64,000 nt of DNA from NCBI RefSeq assembly GCF_000204055.1, contig NW_006768815.1, positions 62,001 to 126,000 of the forward strand, read 5' to 3'. Origin of the DNA: Melampsora larici-populina 98AG31. Taxonomy: Eukaryota; Basidiomycota; Pucciniomycetes; Pucciniales; Melampsoraceae. Positions 35,401 to 45,875 of this stretch are shown piece after piece. The translations under genes and the position numbers were made by a program. The notes under the pieces were generated by a model. That model was not told the DNA's origin and made no database searches. It saw only the letters and a list, made by a program, of their open reading frames with translations. The first letter of the stretch is position 1. The number at the start of each line of letters is the position of its first letter.

Positions 35401-36739
35401 CTGCACTGTGATAAATTAAACGTGCAGGGGTGCACTTTGCAAATATCTGATTATCCTGTTGATAAAAGAATACAGGGATTACAAGCTGTCCAGAAACGAG
35501 TTCCACTGGTTCAAATACATAAAAATGTCCTCTTGGTGCATTGACCATCTGTACGCGCAAGTCTTTATCCAGTTCCTCCCGCCACTTTCTACTTTGTGAT
35601 AGATGATTCACTTTGTCTGTTGGACCAGGTAGTTCGGGAATTGATTGAAGATGCTCCATGACATAAGGATTTGCGACTTCCTAATGAATTCACATGTGAG
35701 TAATTTGCAAGATAACATGTTTATATCAAAAGTGAGGTGATAATTACTTGTGTTAATATCTGCTTCACTTGAAGTCCAAATCACGGTTTTTCCAACGCAC
35801 TCAGACTTTCAGAGACATCAAAACCGTAGTGTTTCTTGAGTTTTGAACAGCAATTCTGAAGACTTTTGTAACCAGGAATCTTTACGTCCAAAAGACCAAT
35901 AAAGGACCTCACTTTCTCAAATTGATCGACCAACATTGTGCTCCTGCCTGAGCCTAGTATCATTAAACCAACAAGTTGCTTGAAAATCAAAAGTAAAGAT
36001 AAAATTCGAAAAGAATCAACATAAAGATGCTGCAGGCCTAGCTGAGACACCTTGTCTCAACTATACAAGGCTACATTGACACACCTCCAAGCTTGAGAAG
36101 GGAGCCCAGGATGAAGAATCTGTATTGACGGGCCTTTTATTGGGACCAGATGAAATGTCTGAACATGATTCGCTGTTTGGAACCTCAGAAGACTCATCTT
36201 CATACATTTGATGATTCATTGAATGGTCATCTTCACTGTCATCTGTGATTTCATCACCAGGAAGAGCAAAAAGATGGGAATAATCGCAAGTCCACAGATC
36301 AATAATTGCCCGCCGTCAATATTCCTCAATGTCGGTGCCCGAATCTGAGTCTCTATCAGCAGTAGCCATGGTTGTATCAATTAGGATACTATGATCATCA
36401 GATGCCTTGGTCGGTGAATCAGAGCTGTGTGTTGTCTCATCATCTTCAGACAATGTTGAGGTTACAGCTGTGATGTGATTTGCTGTCCACTTTTCAACAT
36501 TTTTTGGATGTTTTTCACCTTTGCAGTGTCGAGGAATTGATTCAAACTTCATGGTCCTGTTTCCTTTACAGGCCAGGCATTTATAGACAACATCATCTTG
36601 TCCCTGAAAATTTCTTCAAAGCCTTGATAATTGATTTGTAAAAGTCAAATTGATGTTAGCCTCCATGCATCCATGAATGTAACCTGAGTAAGTTGAACCA
36701 TTTACATTCTGGTACACCCTGAGGTCTTGATGCAGCCAT
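32447..36739 (-). pseudogene. Multi-exon transposase-like gene (CMC/Plavaka-like), decayed
   Basis: Exons recognised by splice sites include 36603-36085, 35978-35748, 35680-35236, 35177-34904, 34842-34599, about 34508-34256, 34199-33433, then three more down to 32447. The N-terminus has a C2H2 finger (CLACKGNRTMKF...HCKGEKH). Middle exons carry NPWRKKLGGKIIRHIPL, CDDLSGNISKKWNKH, HFLTTSNTAGALELAD and NPTVSLTPCRICDL; the core has DTAVEILHVILLG and SIHSNHGSPGRDIA. The DD-x-SGN...KWNKH block recalls Plavaka/CMC transposases; this is from memory. Four TGA stops replace likely CGA codons (near 36326, 35785, 34400 and the frame end), and one base is lost near 32640. The putative start is ATG 36739. 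It could encode the mobilising enzyme of the candidate transposon. Confidence 0.75.
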
Positions 36740-37147
36740 AGCCAACTCACGGTAATCAAAGATATCTTGCTGGAGATGTTAAAAAGAAGTAATTGAAACT
36801 ATTGATAATCTTTAGTCAAAGGGTACAACGTCTTTTGGTAAAGGTTAAATGAGTGTTGAATGACTTTTCAACCGTTGAGCTATTGATTTCACTCCACTTT
36901 GGAACTGCTTTTCATCCGCTGATGAATGAACCAGCGGGAACGTTGAACAACACCACGGTTTTGCAATGCTTTGATTGAAATACAGTTGATCAACCAGAAG
37001 GACAGCGTTGATTAACCATATCTCAATCAAACCATTGTAAAACCGGGGCCCGGGTAGTGGGCACACCGAGTATGAACCGGATCTCACCCGTACAATTTTG
37101 AACTCCTCACCGCCGGTTGCTCAACAAAAAGTGACCTGGTGGTGTAC

Positions 37148-38037
37148 AAAATTCTGTAAGCTCTACCAAACGCGCACTAAGCCTTGACTGTATAAGCCAT
37201 TATCCTCAGTCGTCTGATTCAATATTGTTTGGAAACGATTCAATTGCGAGTGAATCTGTAGATAGCACTGTGACCTTGACGTCAAGGACACATTCAACAG
37301 GCACTGTGCTAACATTGTTTACTAGCCCCCAGCTAGAGTCGATTGTAACACAACAGTTATCACCAAGCCTTATAAGTGATAAGCTTGGTTCCCATCAATA
37401 CCTTTCAACTTTTGCTCTCAAGAGTCTTGTCTTATTGTAAGTCTCAGCTGACACTGATTCTCTCTAATCCCACTCCATTGTCATAATATTGTCAATTGTC
37501 CCATTACCACTTGACTGTATCCCTGTGACATCAATAGTGCCATACTATTCAGATAAAAGCAGTAATCTTGCAGCCTGAAAACCTTTGGAAAATGTGATTT
37601 GGTGTCAACTTTGTTATTGGTTTAGGGTTTAGGCCATAACTCTTCTGACATCTGCTGAGAAAATCCCTTTCATGCGCAGCTCTGACGTCCAAGACAAATT
37701 TACGCGTTGAAAACATAGAGCCTTTTGCTCTGTCTGAGTTTTGAAACATCAGGGAAATTCCACGTGGTTCCTGGACTCAAAGGGCCGTGTAATACAGCAC
37801 ACTACTTTGATAATAAACAAAGCAATATTGCACAGGATAGACCATTTTAGTGACGCTAAGTGCAGATACAGAGCCCATAAAAACAAATTCTTCTCAATTC
37901 CTCAGATGCATCGAGGATTTGACTTTCTCACGCAGTAGACGTTCTTTGGTATTTTGGCTCACGATGTCTGTGCGGGACTGCGAGTGAAAGTTTGAAATCA
38001 GCAGGATTGAAAACAAATAAGAAAGATAAGAGTCGAG
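37148..38037. other. Intergenic, no supported feature
   Basis: Between the candidate transposon end and the 3' end of the PWI/RS gene. Short frames here look random. Confidence 0.5.
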
Positions 38038-39724
38038 TCAAGAAGAAGCACTAGCTTTAGGTGGGTCGCCATCGCTATTGGCATCGACAACTTCAGCGGG
38101 GTGTACATCTAAGCGCTTTGAAAGTTCATCGTGGTCGTGAACGGCGCGTTTCGAAGCTATGCCTTTGATTGAGATTCCCACCCCTTCAGAGTGGGGTGAG
38201 TGGAGTATCTGGGGTCGATCACGGTCCCTTTGGTTATGATCACGTCCGCAGGCTTCATACGGCGGACTCCTATGCTTAGTGTGATGATAATCATGTTCTA
38301 ATGAAGAACCAGAGTGCTTCCGACGATGAGCTGAAGAAAGACTATCTTTCGAGTGTATAGAATGAGCAGACTTCTCGCTTCTTGGAGGTCGCGCTGGGGA
38401 CGCGCGACGCTTGAGTGTTGGGGATATTGAATTCTGGTGGCGATTCGATCTAGCAGGTGATCTCTGTCGCTGTGGCGAGCGGGAGTAAGAAGTGCGCCGT
38501 CGGCGATGAGATGAGGAAACATCTCGATCATATCGACTATGGATTGGTGAATGGGATCTTGATCGGGAGCGCTGACGGCGAGGATAGCGCAATCTGTCTC
38601 GACGGGGTGAGTGCTCTCGGCGAGGTGATGGAGAGCGTTCTCTACGGCGAGGGGAGTACAAGCGATCAGGCGAACGAGACCTAGTCCGGTGCCTGTTGAC
38701 TGTATTGTTATCTCGACTACCACCTGCACGGCTTGCCCAACCTGAATCACGATCACGCGGTGGTACAAAGCTCGAATTGCGATTGTAGTTTCCGTTACCG
38801 GAGTGTCTCGTCCCTCCACGCGCTGGTCCTTGTTCAGTTTGATATCGAGGTCGACCTGAGGTATTGTTGTTGGAGCCAGGAAACCCTCTCTCCCTTTGCC
38901 TGATGTCCGCTATCTTACGTTCCTTTGCAGCTTCAAGCTCTTGTCGTTGCTTTACCGCTGCTTGGGCCTCCATGTCTGCCTGCTCACGTTGACGTAGTTC
39001 TGCCTTCTTCTGTTCAATGAATATGGCGGGGACTTTGAGAGGCGAGTCTTGCGCAGATAACAAAAGGACCCAAAGCTCAGACATGAAAGGGCCCGTTTTG
39101 GATTCGAGGAAACCGGTGAGATTGATCTGCATCTTTTTAGGGTCCACAATCTAAATTGATAAAGTCAAAGGCTAAGATTGTTATCTGGCCTCATCACAAG
39201 TAAAATTGATGAAAAGCTGGACAGGGGGCTTACTGGATTCGCTGGATCCTCCAAAAGACCGTTGACATATTCTACCACGACTTCGTCCTCGAAGCCAAGA
39301 AGGTCCATCACTTTTTGCGCAATCCATGGCCTCATCACCGTCATCTCGACTTTGCGCATATCAACCTAGATCGAGGCCGGGTTTAGGATCAGAGATATGC
39401 AGTTCTAAAATTGTAGAGATAAACACTCTGAGCAAGACTGCACAAATGAGCATCATTTGTATCTGCCATACCTTCTTATCGAGTTCCTTAGGAAAATTGA
39501 TGGATTTGAGCAGCGACTTTTCTTTGTCTTTGAAGCGAGTATCCTGGAGAAAATAAATCGTGCTCTTCAGCGGAGCCGCGGAAACTAGTATTATTCGAGC
39601 ATGAACCTACCTGCTCGCTCGAAGTACCTTTGAAGAACCCTGGGAAACGAGATGCATCAGTGACCAGTGAAAAGAGTTACGAGGAATGAACATGATCGAC
39701 AAACTACTGACCTGCGTCACCCAT
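38038..39724 (-). CDS. PWI-domain, RS-rich splicing factor (SRRM1/SRm160-like)
   Basis: Five exons: 39724-39712, 39639-39611, 39543-39472, 39365-39234, 39150-38038; all junctions are GT-AG and lengths sum to 453 codons including stop. Residues about 25-105 form a PWI domain (KSLLKSINFPKELDKKVDM, then MRPWIAQKVMDLLGFEDE, MQINLTGFLE), which binds nucleic acid and is diagnostic of SRm160 proteins. A Glu/Gln/Arg-rich helix (about 110-150) and a long Arg/Ser-rich tail with RSRSRSHSP-type repeats follow. The family acts in the nucleus as a splicing coactivator and in exon-junction and 3'-end processing contexts. The first exon codes only four residues and a base. ATG 39724 is chosen because it begins MGDAGFFKGTSSEQ, the usual family start. 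No lesion is seen; this is an expressed-type host gene. Confidence 0.93.
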
Positions 39725-40210
39725 GACGAGTGAGGCTGAAGTCAACGATAAAAGTCGATAAGTTGAAACGATGGTCAAGGATCAAAACGCAGCTAGGAGC
39801 AGATAAAGAAGGTTATGTATACAAAGTTCCTTTTCACTATCGTGATCGGGAATCTACATATACACCACAAGGACACGCGGATGTCCCAGGGACGACCGGT
39901 TTTCGTCGCAGGGGGACGGACATCCTGACGAGACCGATCCGGAGTTACTGGACCCGCCAACATAACGTGGTACCCGTTTACTTACCCAAAGATAGGTATC
40001 CGATCCGCGCCCGATAGCCTGGTGTATTGTACGGGGTGCACCCGCAACACGGGGGTGAGAAGGGCTGAGCCTGTGACAGCACGTGAGGAGAACTTATCTG
40101 AAGGTTTATATGTTTAGAAACACACATAAGACTCCATTCCAAGATGATATATCAAGGGATATGTGTTGATAGGTCTGGCAAAGACAGATCATCAAACAGA
40201 GAAAGTAGAA
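39725..40210. other. Upstream region of the PWI/RS gene; GC-richer stretch
   Basis: A 95-codon basic frame on the plus strand (39730-40017) has a non-ATG start and no recognised family. The region may instead be promoter sequence. Confidence 0.4.
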
Positions 40211-40483
40211 TATAGTGGGAACCATCAAGAGCCACTTAATCGGATAATTTTTCAAAAAAGATTGCCAAAGTCACAAATATCACTCAATTCAAAAATCAAG
40301 ATATTTTTGGGGTCCTCTTGTTCAGGGCTATTCAAAAATATCCTCAGAAGACCAATTTTCGAAGTTCTTTTTTTTTTTATTCCTGACGGTCAAGGGTGTA
40401 CCAGAGGAAAATCAGATGTTTGTTGTATGTAATTACAAACTACCCGGTCCGTGGCTTCTTGTGTCTTGATGGTTCCCACTATA
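40211..40483. mobile_element. Short MITE, 273 bp, 20-bp perfect TIRs
   Basis: TATAGTGGGAACCATCAAGA at 40211-40230 matches 40464-40483 in inverted orientation without mismatch. The TA at each edge is consistent with Tc1/mariner-type (Stowaway-like) insertion. It is non-coding. Confidence 0.88.
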
Positions 40484-41085
40484 CCTCTTAAACCCAAAAT
40501 GTTTCAAGACATGTGCACTGTTTTCTGTTATATAAGGGTTGAGCAATTTCATTGTCTTCCAAATAACTAAAAGGAAGATATATATGTACATATAAGTCTA
40601 AGATCAACAACTGATATGTGGTGATAAGATTGAAAGCTAGGATTCAAAGAGCAAATTACTTACCTTTATAGTATCCTGAAAATATTTTGTCCATGGTTGT
40701 GAGTGAAAAGTTGTGACTTGTTGATTGAACAAGAAGCACGGAAAAATTCCACATGGATGTGGAAAGTGTGGAATTTGTACTGAGCTATACAGTCATCTCT
40801 TGAAGAGCACCATCCAGATTGGGAAGTGGGCTGGTTTCCGCACCGCCAACATAGATGCCTCAGATTGAAAAATCCAAGGCATCATTGGATGGAAACCCTT
40901 GGACAGATCTTGTATGAGGATTTGATCCAAGGTATTTTTTGGCGCTAAAGGATACCTCGGATCAAAACCTCGGAAAGATTCAGAGCCTGATATTACGCAC
41001 GTAATAATAAGTAAAATGATAGGAAACAATGGGTAGCAAAGCCTATTCCTATCAAGTTTGTTAAAATCAAAATGTTCATTTCAAT
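40484..41085. other. Intergenic, no supported gene
   Basis: AT-rich DNA. A TATA-like GTTATATAAGGG occurs at about 40528, but no credible frame follows it. Confidence 0.4.
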
Positions 41086-41591
41086 TCTTGATCAATGTTA
41101 TTAAAAACATTCATTTCAATTCTTGATGCCCATGATGCAAACATCACTTCATTACTCCCCATTCAAGATATGGTGAAGTTCTTCTGTGTTGCCGCCAATG
41201 TGGTAGAGTGTTTAGAAAACTTGCTCATGCTCACTACATCCCAAAGGTCTATACAATACCTTGCTGCGAGTCTTCCAGTGTCCATCAATTGGTATTTGGA
41301 GGTCTATGGGAGGCTGCTTTCAAAATATCAAAAGATTGTTACATCATTGCTCAACACCAGGTCAATTTTCATGGTATAATGACTGAACTCAGTGATGGTT
41401 GCCTACCCATCCACGTTGTTGATCAATTGCTATTTACACCAGTTGAACACTGCCCAAAGTGCTTGAGGACTATGCAGCCAAGATTGCTGTTTGGATACCT
41501 ATATGATATTGATGGATGTCATACCATTGAACAATTTCATCTTGAAAGGTTGGCCAGTAGGTGTTTGATACAATCAGAGACCAGCTGGTAA
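41086..41591 (+). pseudogene. Unidentified coding remnant (two frames)
   Basis: One frame reads SILDAHDANITSLLPIQDMV and continues, after a one-base shift near 41205, as FRKLAHAHYIPKVYTIPCC, VHVVDQLLFTPVEHCPKC-like text and FGYLYDIDGCHTIEQFHLE. The composition is clearly coding and Cys/His-rich at the end. I do not recognise the family with confidence; a transposon-borne protein is likely from context. An 18-bp word (TTCATTTCAATTCTTGAT) is repeated just before it. Confidence 0.45.
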
Positions 41592-42429
41592 TTTGTGCTG
41601 CAATGTTGTTGGTTCATCAAGAAGCACTTTATCTTGATTTTTTCACTGGATGATACGTGTGGTTGGAACGAACTGCATTGGCCATAGCTTAAAAAATCCA
41701 TTCTGCTGTTGGATGCTGAAACAAATGTGCTCACTTTGGTCTACCCTGTATGTATGCAATATTTTCCGTGGTTTCCGTGGTTTCTGCACTTTCTGCACTT
41801 TCTGCACTTTCTGCCCTGCCATAAGGAGGCTCCCATGCTCTCAGCCTCACCACTGGAGCGTGTAAGATCCCAAATATAGGCTGTACACATGTCTTGTGGG
41901 CAAATATTTGAGCCACCGGACCATGGAAGCAGCCTGTATGGGTTACACAAAGTCCAAATTGTTGTAGAGTGTTGTGTTTACACAACTGTGCCACAACAGG
42001 TCACATGCTAGCTGTACAGTGTGTAGTAGATTTAGTATCTCCGCCTTGGCTTTGGATTCCACATTATCACTATTGTTGAAGCTGAAGTCTTGGGTGTGAG
42101 CTTACCAGCCAATCTATCTGTTATACAAATCTTGACCGGGAGAGTGCAAATTTGGAAAGTGTAACAAAAGCCAAATATCACCAAAATCTGAAATATTGTC
42201 CCACCTTCCCTGACGTTTTGGACCAGACAAACAATCCTATGCTTGGATCAAAGGCATACAGTCTAACCCTTGCAATTACATAATTTGGGTGGAAGACTTT
42301 TGCTATGCATTTTGACAGGCTATCAAATTCTGTTGTCTAATTTAGCAGTAAAAAGCCTCAAGATTTAGGATTTATTCTATGCATTATCACGGGTTATGAA
42401 GTTGTGTGGGTATGTGTTTGTGTGGGTTA
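41592..42429. other. Intergenic with a short 9-bp tandem repeat
   Basis: TTTCTGCAC occurs about four times at about 41779-41815, preceded by TTCCGTGG twice. No gene was recognised. Confidence 0.5.
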
Positions 42430-43465
42430 CAGTGTGTAAAGGCTAATCTCAACCACAGGTCCTCCTGCAAAATAAATTCAAATTTCAAACTCAATGTTAT
42501 AGATATTGGCTTAACCTTTCACACCTTTTTAGGATAGTTCTGGAATCATGGGACTGGCTAGATTCTGATACTATGGTCCATAGGAACCAGGGACCCCCCC
42601 CAAAAAAAAATTCACCAGCCTAACAATTGGGACCCATACCTAAGCCACCTAATTAAGCCCTTAGGTACCTAGCTTATGTGCGTAAGTACCTAGCTTATGT
42701 ACTTGAGTTCCTGGCTTACGTCTTAAGAGGCTATATTATGTCCTGTGGCTCCTAGCTTAAGTCTTCACGGTCTTAGCTTAAGTTCTTACAATTGTACCTT
42801 TCAGCTCCTCTGAGCAATTAGGGAGCAGAGCATCTCTTTAAGAAATCTCACAAGATCAGTTAGCAAAAGTCACTCACAGTCTGTAGACAAGAAGTATGAA
42901 AAGCAGTCACCGAGTGCAAGCAATTTCAAAATCATTTGTGTAGGGTGTCTGGGATGATTGATGGGTTATCTGATGGTGAGCAGATTGATAATTGTAATGA
43001 TTAGGTCTATGAAAAGATGAGTCTTTGCAAAGAGCATGACACTGTAAAGACCGTGACATTGCAAAGATCAATCTGAGGTGAAGAGTGAGTTAAGGTACAA
43101 ATTGCTTTGATGTAAAGATCAAGTTAAGGCAAAGATCAAGATGATGTCAAGATCAAGACAATGTAAAGATTGAGTTGTTTGTTTCAAAGTGTAACCATAT
43201 TGAAAGGATGACAAGACCATGAAAATGATATTACAAAAGGCAAAAGTTGAAAAGTCAAATAGAGCAATAAAATACCAAATACCACGCGAATCAACAGATC
43301 AGGATGATAAGGGGAAAGGATTGAGTGAAGAAATGATGTTTTGAGGGTGTGTATTGCCTCTGTAGCACGTTCCTCATGGCTGAAAAGTCTGGATTTTCCT
43401 TTGACCAACAATTAGGCCCCGGGCCGGTGGGTAAAGCTGTAGTTGAGATTAGCCTTTATGCACTG
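42430..43465. mobile_element. Pogo/mariner-type MITE, 1036 bp
   Basis: Inverted ends CAGTGTGTAAAGGCTAATC and CAGTGCATAAAGGCTAATC (about 29 bp, few mismatches) with TA outside each end (42428-42429, 43466-43467). CAGT ends with TA duplication fit the pogo branch of Tc1/mariner. Inside are two degenerate arrays: CCTAGCTTAAGT-like words (about 42660-42790) and GTAAAGATCAAG-like words (about 43010-43170). It is non-coding. Confidence 0.85.
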
Positions 43466-43508
43466 TAGATGCTTGCTGATGCAAATAGGCCTGTTTAGAC
43501 TCCAATAA

Positions 43509-44165
43509 ATGTATCACTTGCGACAGCTGGCTGAATTCCTGTCGGATAATGGCTCTATCAAAATTTCTGAACAGGATCTGAACCTACCAAATGACTGGAA
43601 ACCAAACACTCTACGTAGCTAAAATACCGCCATCAAGAATTTTTTGTGATACCTGGAAAGCAAAAGCATCTATGATTTTGTCCTACCCGCAAGCCCCAAG
43701 GATTTTTACAGCTTCTGTTTCTGGGCAGGCCTGACTGAGCTAGGTTCAAATGGAAATGATGTTGATGTGAGCACCTTGAAGAAGTACTTGTTTGGTTTTC
43801 AACCATGGCACCTTTTTCATCACATACCTTACCCTCATGTTGTGAAGGATTGGGTAGCGGTGATGCTGAGGTCTTTGGCGCAAGCAGGTGCCCTGTAAGT
43901 TTAACCATCCAAACCTCCTAAGCTGGCTTTCATGCTCAAAGACCTAATTGCTCTATTTCAAGATCTGAACAAAGATCACCCTAAAGATTCAGCCATCCTA
44001 GATTGCACTGTCTGCGCCTCCTGGGGATTAGCTCGTTTAGCTGAACTCACCTACAATGTATCCTGCGGCAACACAGCCTGGATTAACTCAGTCTGGTGCA
44101 GTGATGTTGTTTGTACAATGGGGGAATCTAATTCCTTGACACTGCAGGTTTGTGGCACAAAAACT
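43509..44165 (+). pseudogene. Tyrosine-recombinase (Crypton-like) remnant
   Basis: One frame from ATG 43509 runs through four stops (TAA about 43620, TGA about 43647, TAA 43896 and 43902). It encodes an integrase-type core-binding segment (LPASPKDFYSFCFWAGLTELG, STLKKYLFGFQPWHLFH, KLAFMLKDLIALFQDL) and the beginning of the catalytic domain, CASWGLARLAELTY, whose Arg would be the first catalytic residue. The rest of the catalytic domain, including the Tyr, is missing: the frame meets an antisense pogo transposase near 44165. Assignment to rust Crypton-like tyrosine recombinases is from motif memory. Confidence 0.65.
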
Positions 44166-45320
44166 TGCGGCTTCGCCATGTCTTACTCGGCTTCGGATGT
44201 TGTGTCTCTCCTTGAATTTGGAAAGCCATCCGTCCGAATAGTTCATCTCCACATTCATTAGCTTGCCAAACTCCTTGGCCTTTGCTTGTATGATATCACC
44301 GGTGACAATCATGTCGCGTGCATTTGCTTTGATGATCCAATGGAAGAGTGCTTGTTCAAGTTCAGGGAATTTTTCTGGGCGCTGTCTTTTGACCGATGCA
44401 CCATTTGCTTCAACGACTTCAGCTAAGGATTTTGAATCCTTGATCCAACGGCTTAATGATGATTGAGTTATGTTAAAGTGAGCGGCAGTCTGAGCTTGAG
44501 TCTTGGCATTCTTGAAATGCCAGGCGAGGATCTCGATTTTTTCACCGATATCTTTGACGGAACGGCGGGCAATCACAGCTTTTGACGAGTTGGTTGTGTC
44601 TTTCTCGGCATTTGACGAGTTGGTTGTGTCTTTCTCGGCAATTTTGTTCTTTTTGACCGTTGGACCAGCATCCTTATCGTCATCCAAAAATGGATGTTTC
44701 TTTCACGCGGCGTGATAATCTAACACTGTGGCCACATTGGAAGTGTTTTTATTGGCAACTTTGGATCAAGGAAGCATTAGTAAAATTGTATCATGACCAG
44801 TGGATTTAAGGCTTACCCTTTTTTGATGGCTTATGTCCCGTGTTCCCAGGTCCCGAAGCTCGATTAGCAGCAGGAAGTGCAGCCCCAGCCGCTAAGTGAT
44901 GAAGAGAGATATTTATATTCAAAATCAGGATAAACAACCCGTCACGAGTCCCATGAAGATACAACAGCCAGTCATACCTTTCAACTTGTCCTTCATACCT
45001 TCAAGCTTGAGAAGAACAAGAGAATCAACATTTGATGTCCAGTTGGGATGCTTTTGTGCGGTGTCTATATAATCCAAGACACACTGAATCCCATGTATTC
45101 CGCTGAGTAAGTATGTTGATCCACAATCGACCCCATAGACATTGTCTAGGTTGGTGTTGATAGTAATTGTAATGGTGTCCTCGTCTATGCTGGGATCAAC
45201 AGGAGGATTGCTGAACATGTTGTACAGCCTGTCATCAGTGGTGGCTTTCCTGATTGAAGGGCAGTTTTGAGACAATAACAAAACTTCTTTCATAAGAGCA
45301 GTAACTTTTGGTGAGGACAT
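44166..45320 (-). pseudogene. Pogo/Tigger-like transposase, N-terminal half
   Basis: Exons 45320-44978, 44891-44817 and 44758 to about 44166 join in frame. The N-terminal 115 residues are unrecognised; then comes a Lys-rich linker and a CENP-B-type double helix-turn-helix (AAHFNITQSSLSRWIKDSKSL; then NYSDGWLSKFKERHNIRSRVRHGEAAS). The DDE catalytic domain is absent because the frame is cut at about 44165 where tyrosine-recombinase sequence begins. A TGA near 44711 replaces a probable CGA. A 30-bp in-frame tandem duplication at 44581-44640 gives AEKDTTNSSN/AEKDTTNSSK. The element's own end lies at 45717. Confidence 0.82.
44581..44640. repeat. 30-bp perfect tandem duplication
   Basis: Two exact 30-bp copies in the pogo transposase linker add ten residues without a frame change. 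Confidence 0.95.
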
Positions 45321-45679
45321 CGTGGTTTAGGTGAGTTTGTATTTCAAGGGAGAGGGAGGGAATGCTCATTGCTATCAAAGCGTACATGCAGAGGTTTTGG
45401 ACCCTGTGACTTTAGGGAAGAATAGACTTTTTTGACACTTGACTTCCTGAGAAACATCCACCGGAAGCTAACCAGTATGTAGTATAAATTAATCTCTATA
45501 AGAGCATATTCCCCCTTTAGTGTGGGAAATATGCCTACATATGCCAAAATATTCTCGCAATAAGAGCATACTTCCCGCCATTCTATGCTTTAATCATTAT
45601 GCATCAAGCATTCTGATTTTAGCGGGGCCCTCACGTATACCAAAAAAAATCGCGCGCCAACCCTTGCTTAAAAAGCGAT

Positions 45680-45717
45680 ATGCGTACATAGGGCTTGCTT
45701 ACATCGAGAGTTGACTG
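45680..45717 (-). repeat. 5' terminal repeat of the pogo element
   Basis: On the minus strand the element starts CAGTCAACTCTCGATGTAAGC, a pogo/Tigger-type terminus, directly after TA (45718-45719). The flanking DNA is Mutator-like transposase coding sequence, so the pogo element inserted there. Its other end was not found. Confidence 0.75.
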
Positions 45718-45875
45718 TATTGAGATATCTCGGTGTGTAATAAACTAAAGCATTCATCAATGTTGTTGAGTCTTTGTTGGAGCTCACTGGAAAGTTGGCA
45801 TTCAAACTCAGTGTTTTGATGCGTAATTGCTAGTTTGAAAGCTTTAAACAAGCTAAAAAGTCCTGAACAGAAGAT

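Larger units (their letters stand above)
20361..37147. mobile_element. Candidate two-gene DNA transposon carrying a nested retroelement
   Basis: The 18-bp sequence GTACACCACCAGGTCACT at 20361 recurs in inverted orientation at 37130-37147, and similarity continues weakly inward (TTGACC versus TTGAGC). Two multi-exon genes, both on the minus strand, lie between them, and the 7.9-kb retroelement is nested in the middle, leaving about 8.9 kb of original element. If the ends are read as CACCACC, TA flanks both sides. No longer target duplication was found, so the pairing is a hypothesis. Confidence 0.45.

Noticed and set aside
38298..38819. Frames overlapping the RS-rich exon
   Set aside because: Arg/Ser codon repeats open other frames by composition; the PWI/RS frame is the supported one.
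39730..40017. 95-codon basic frame as a gene divergent from the PWI/RS gene
   Set aside because: It has no ATG at its start, no recognised family and no splice context; it may just be GC-richer promoter DNA.
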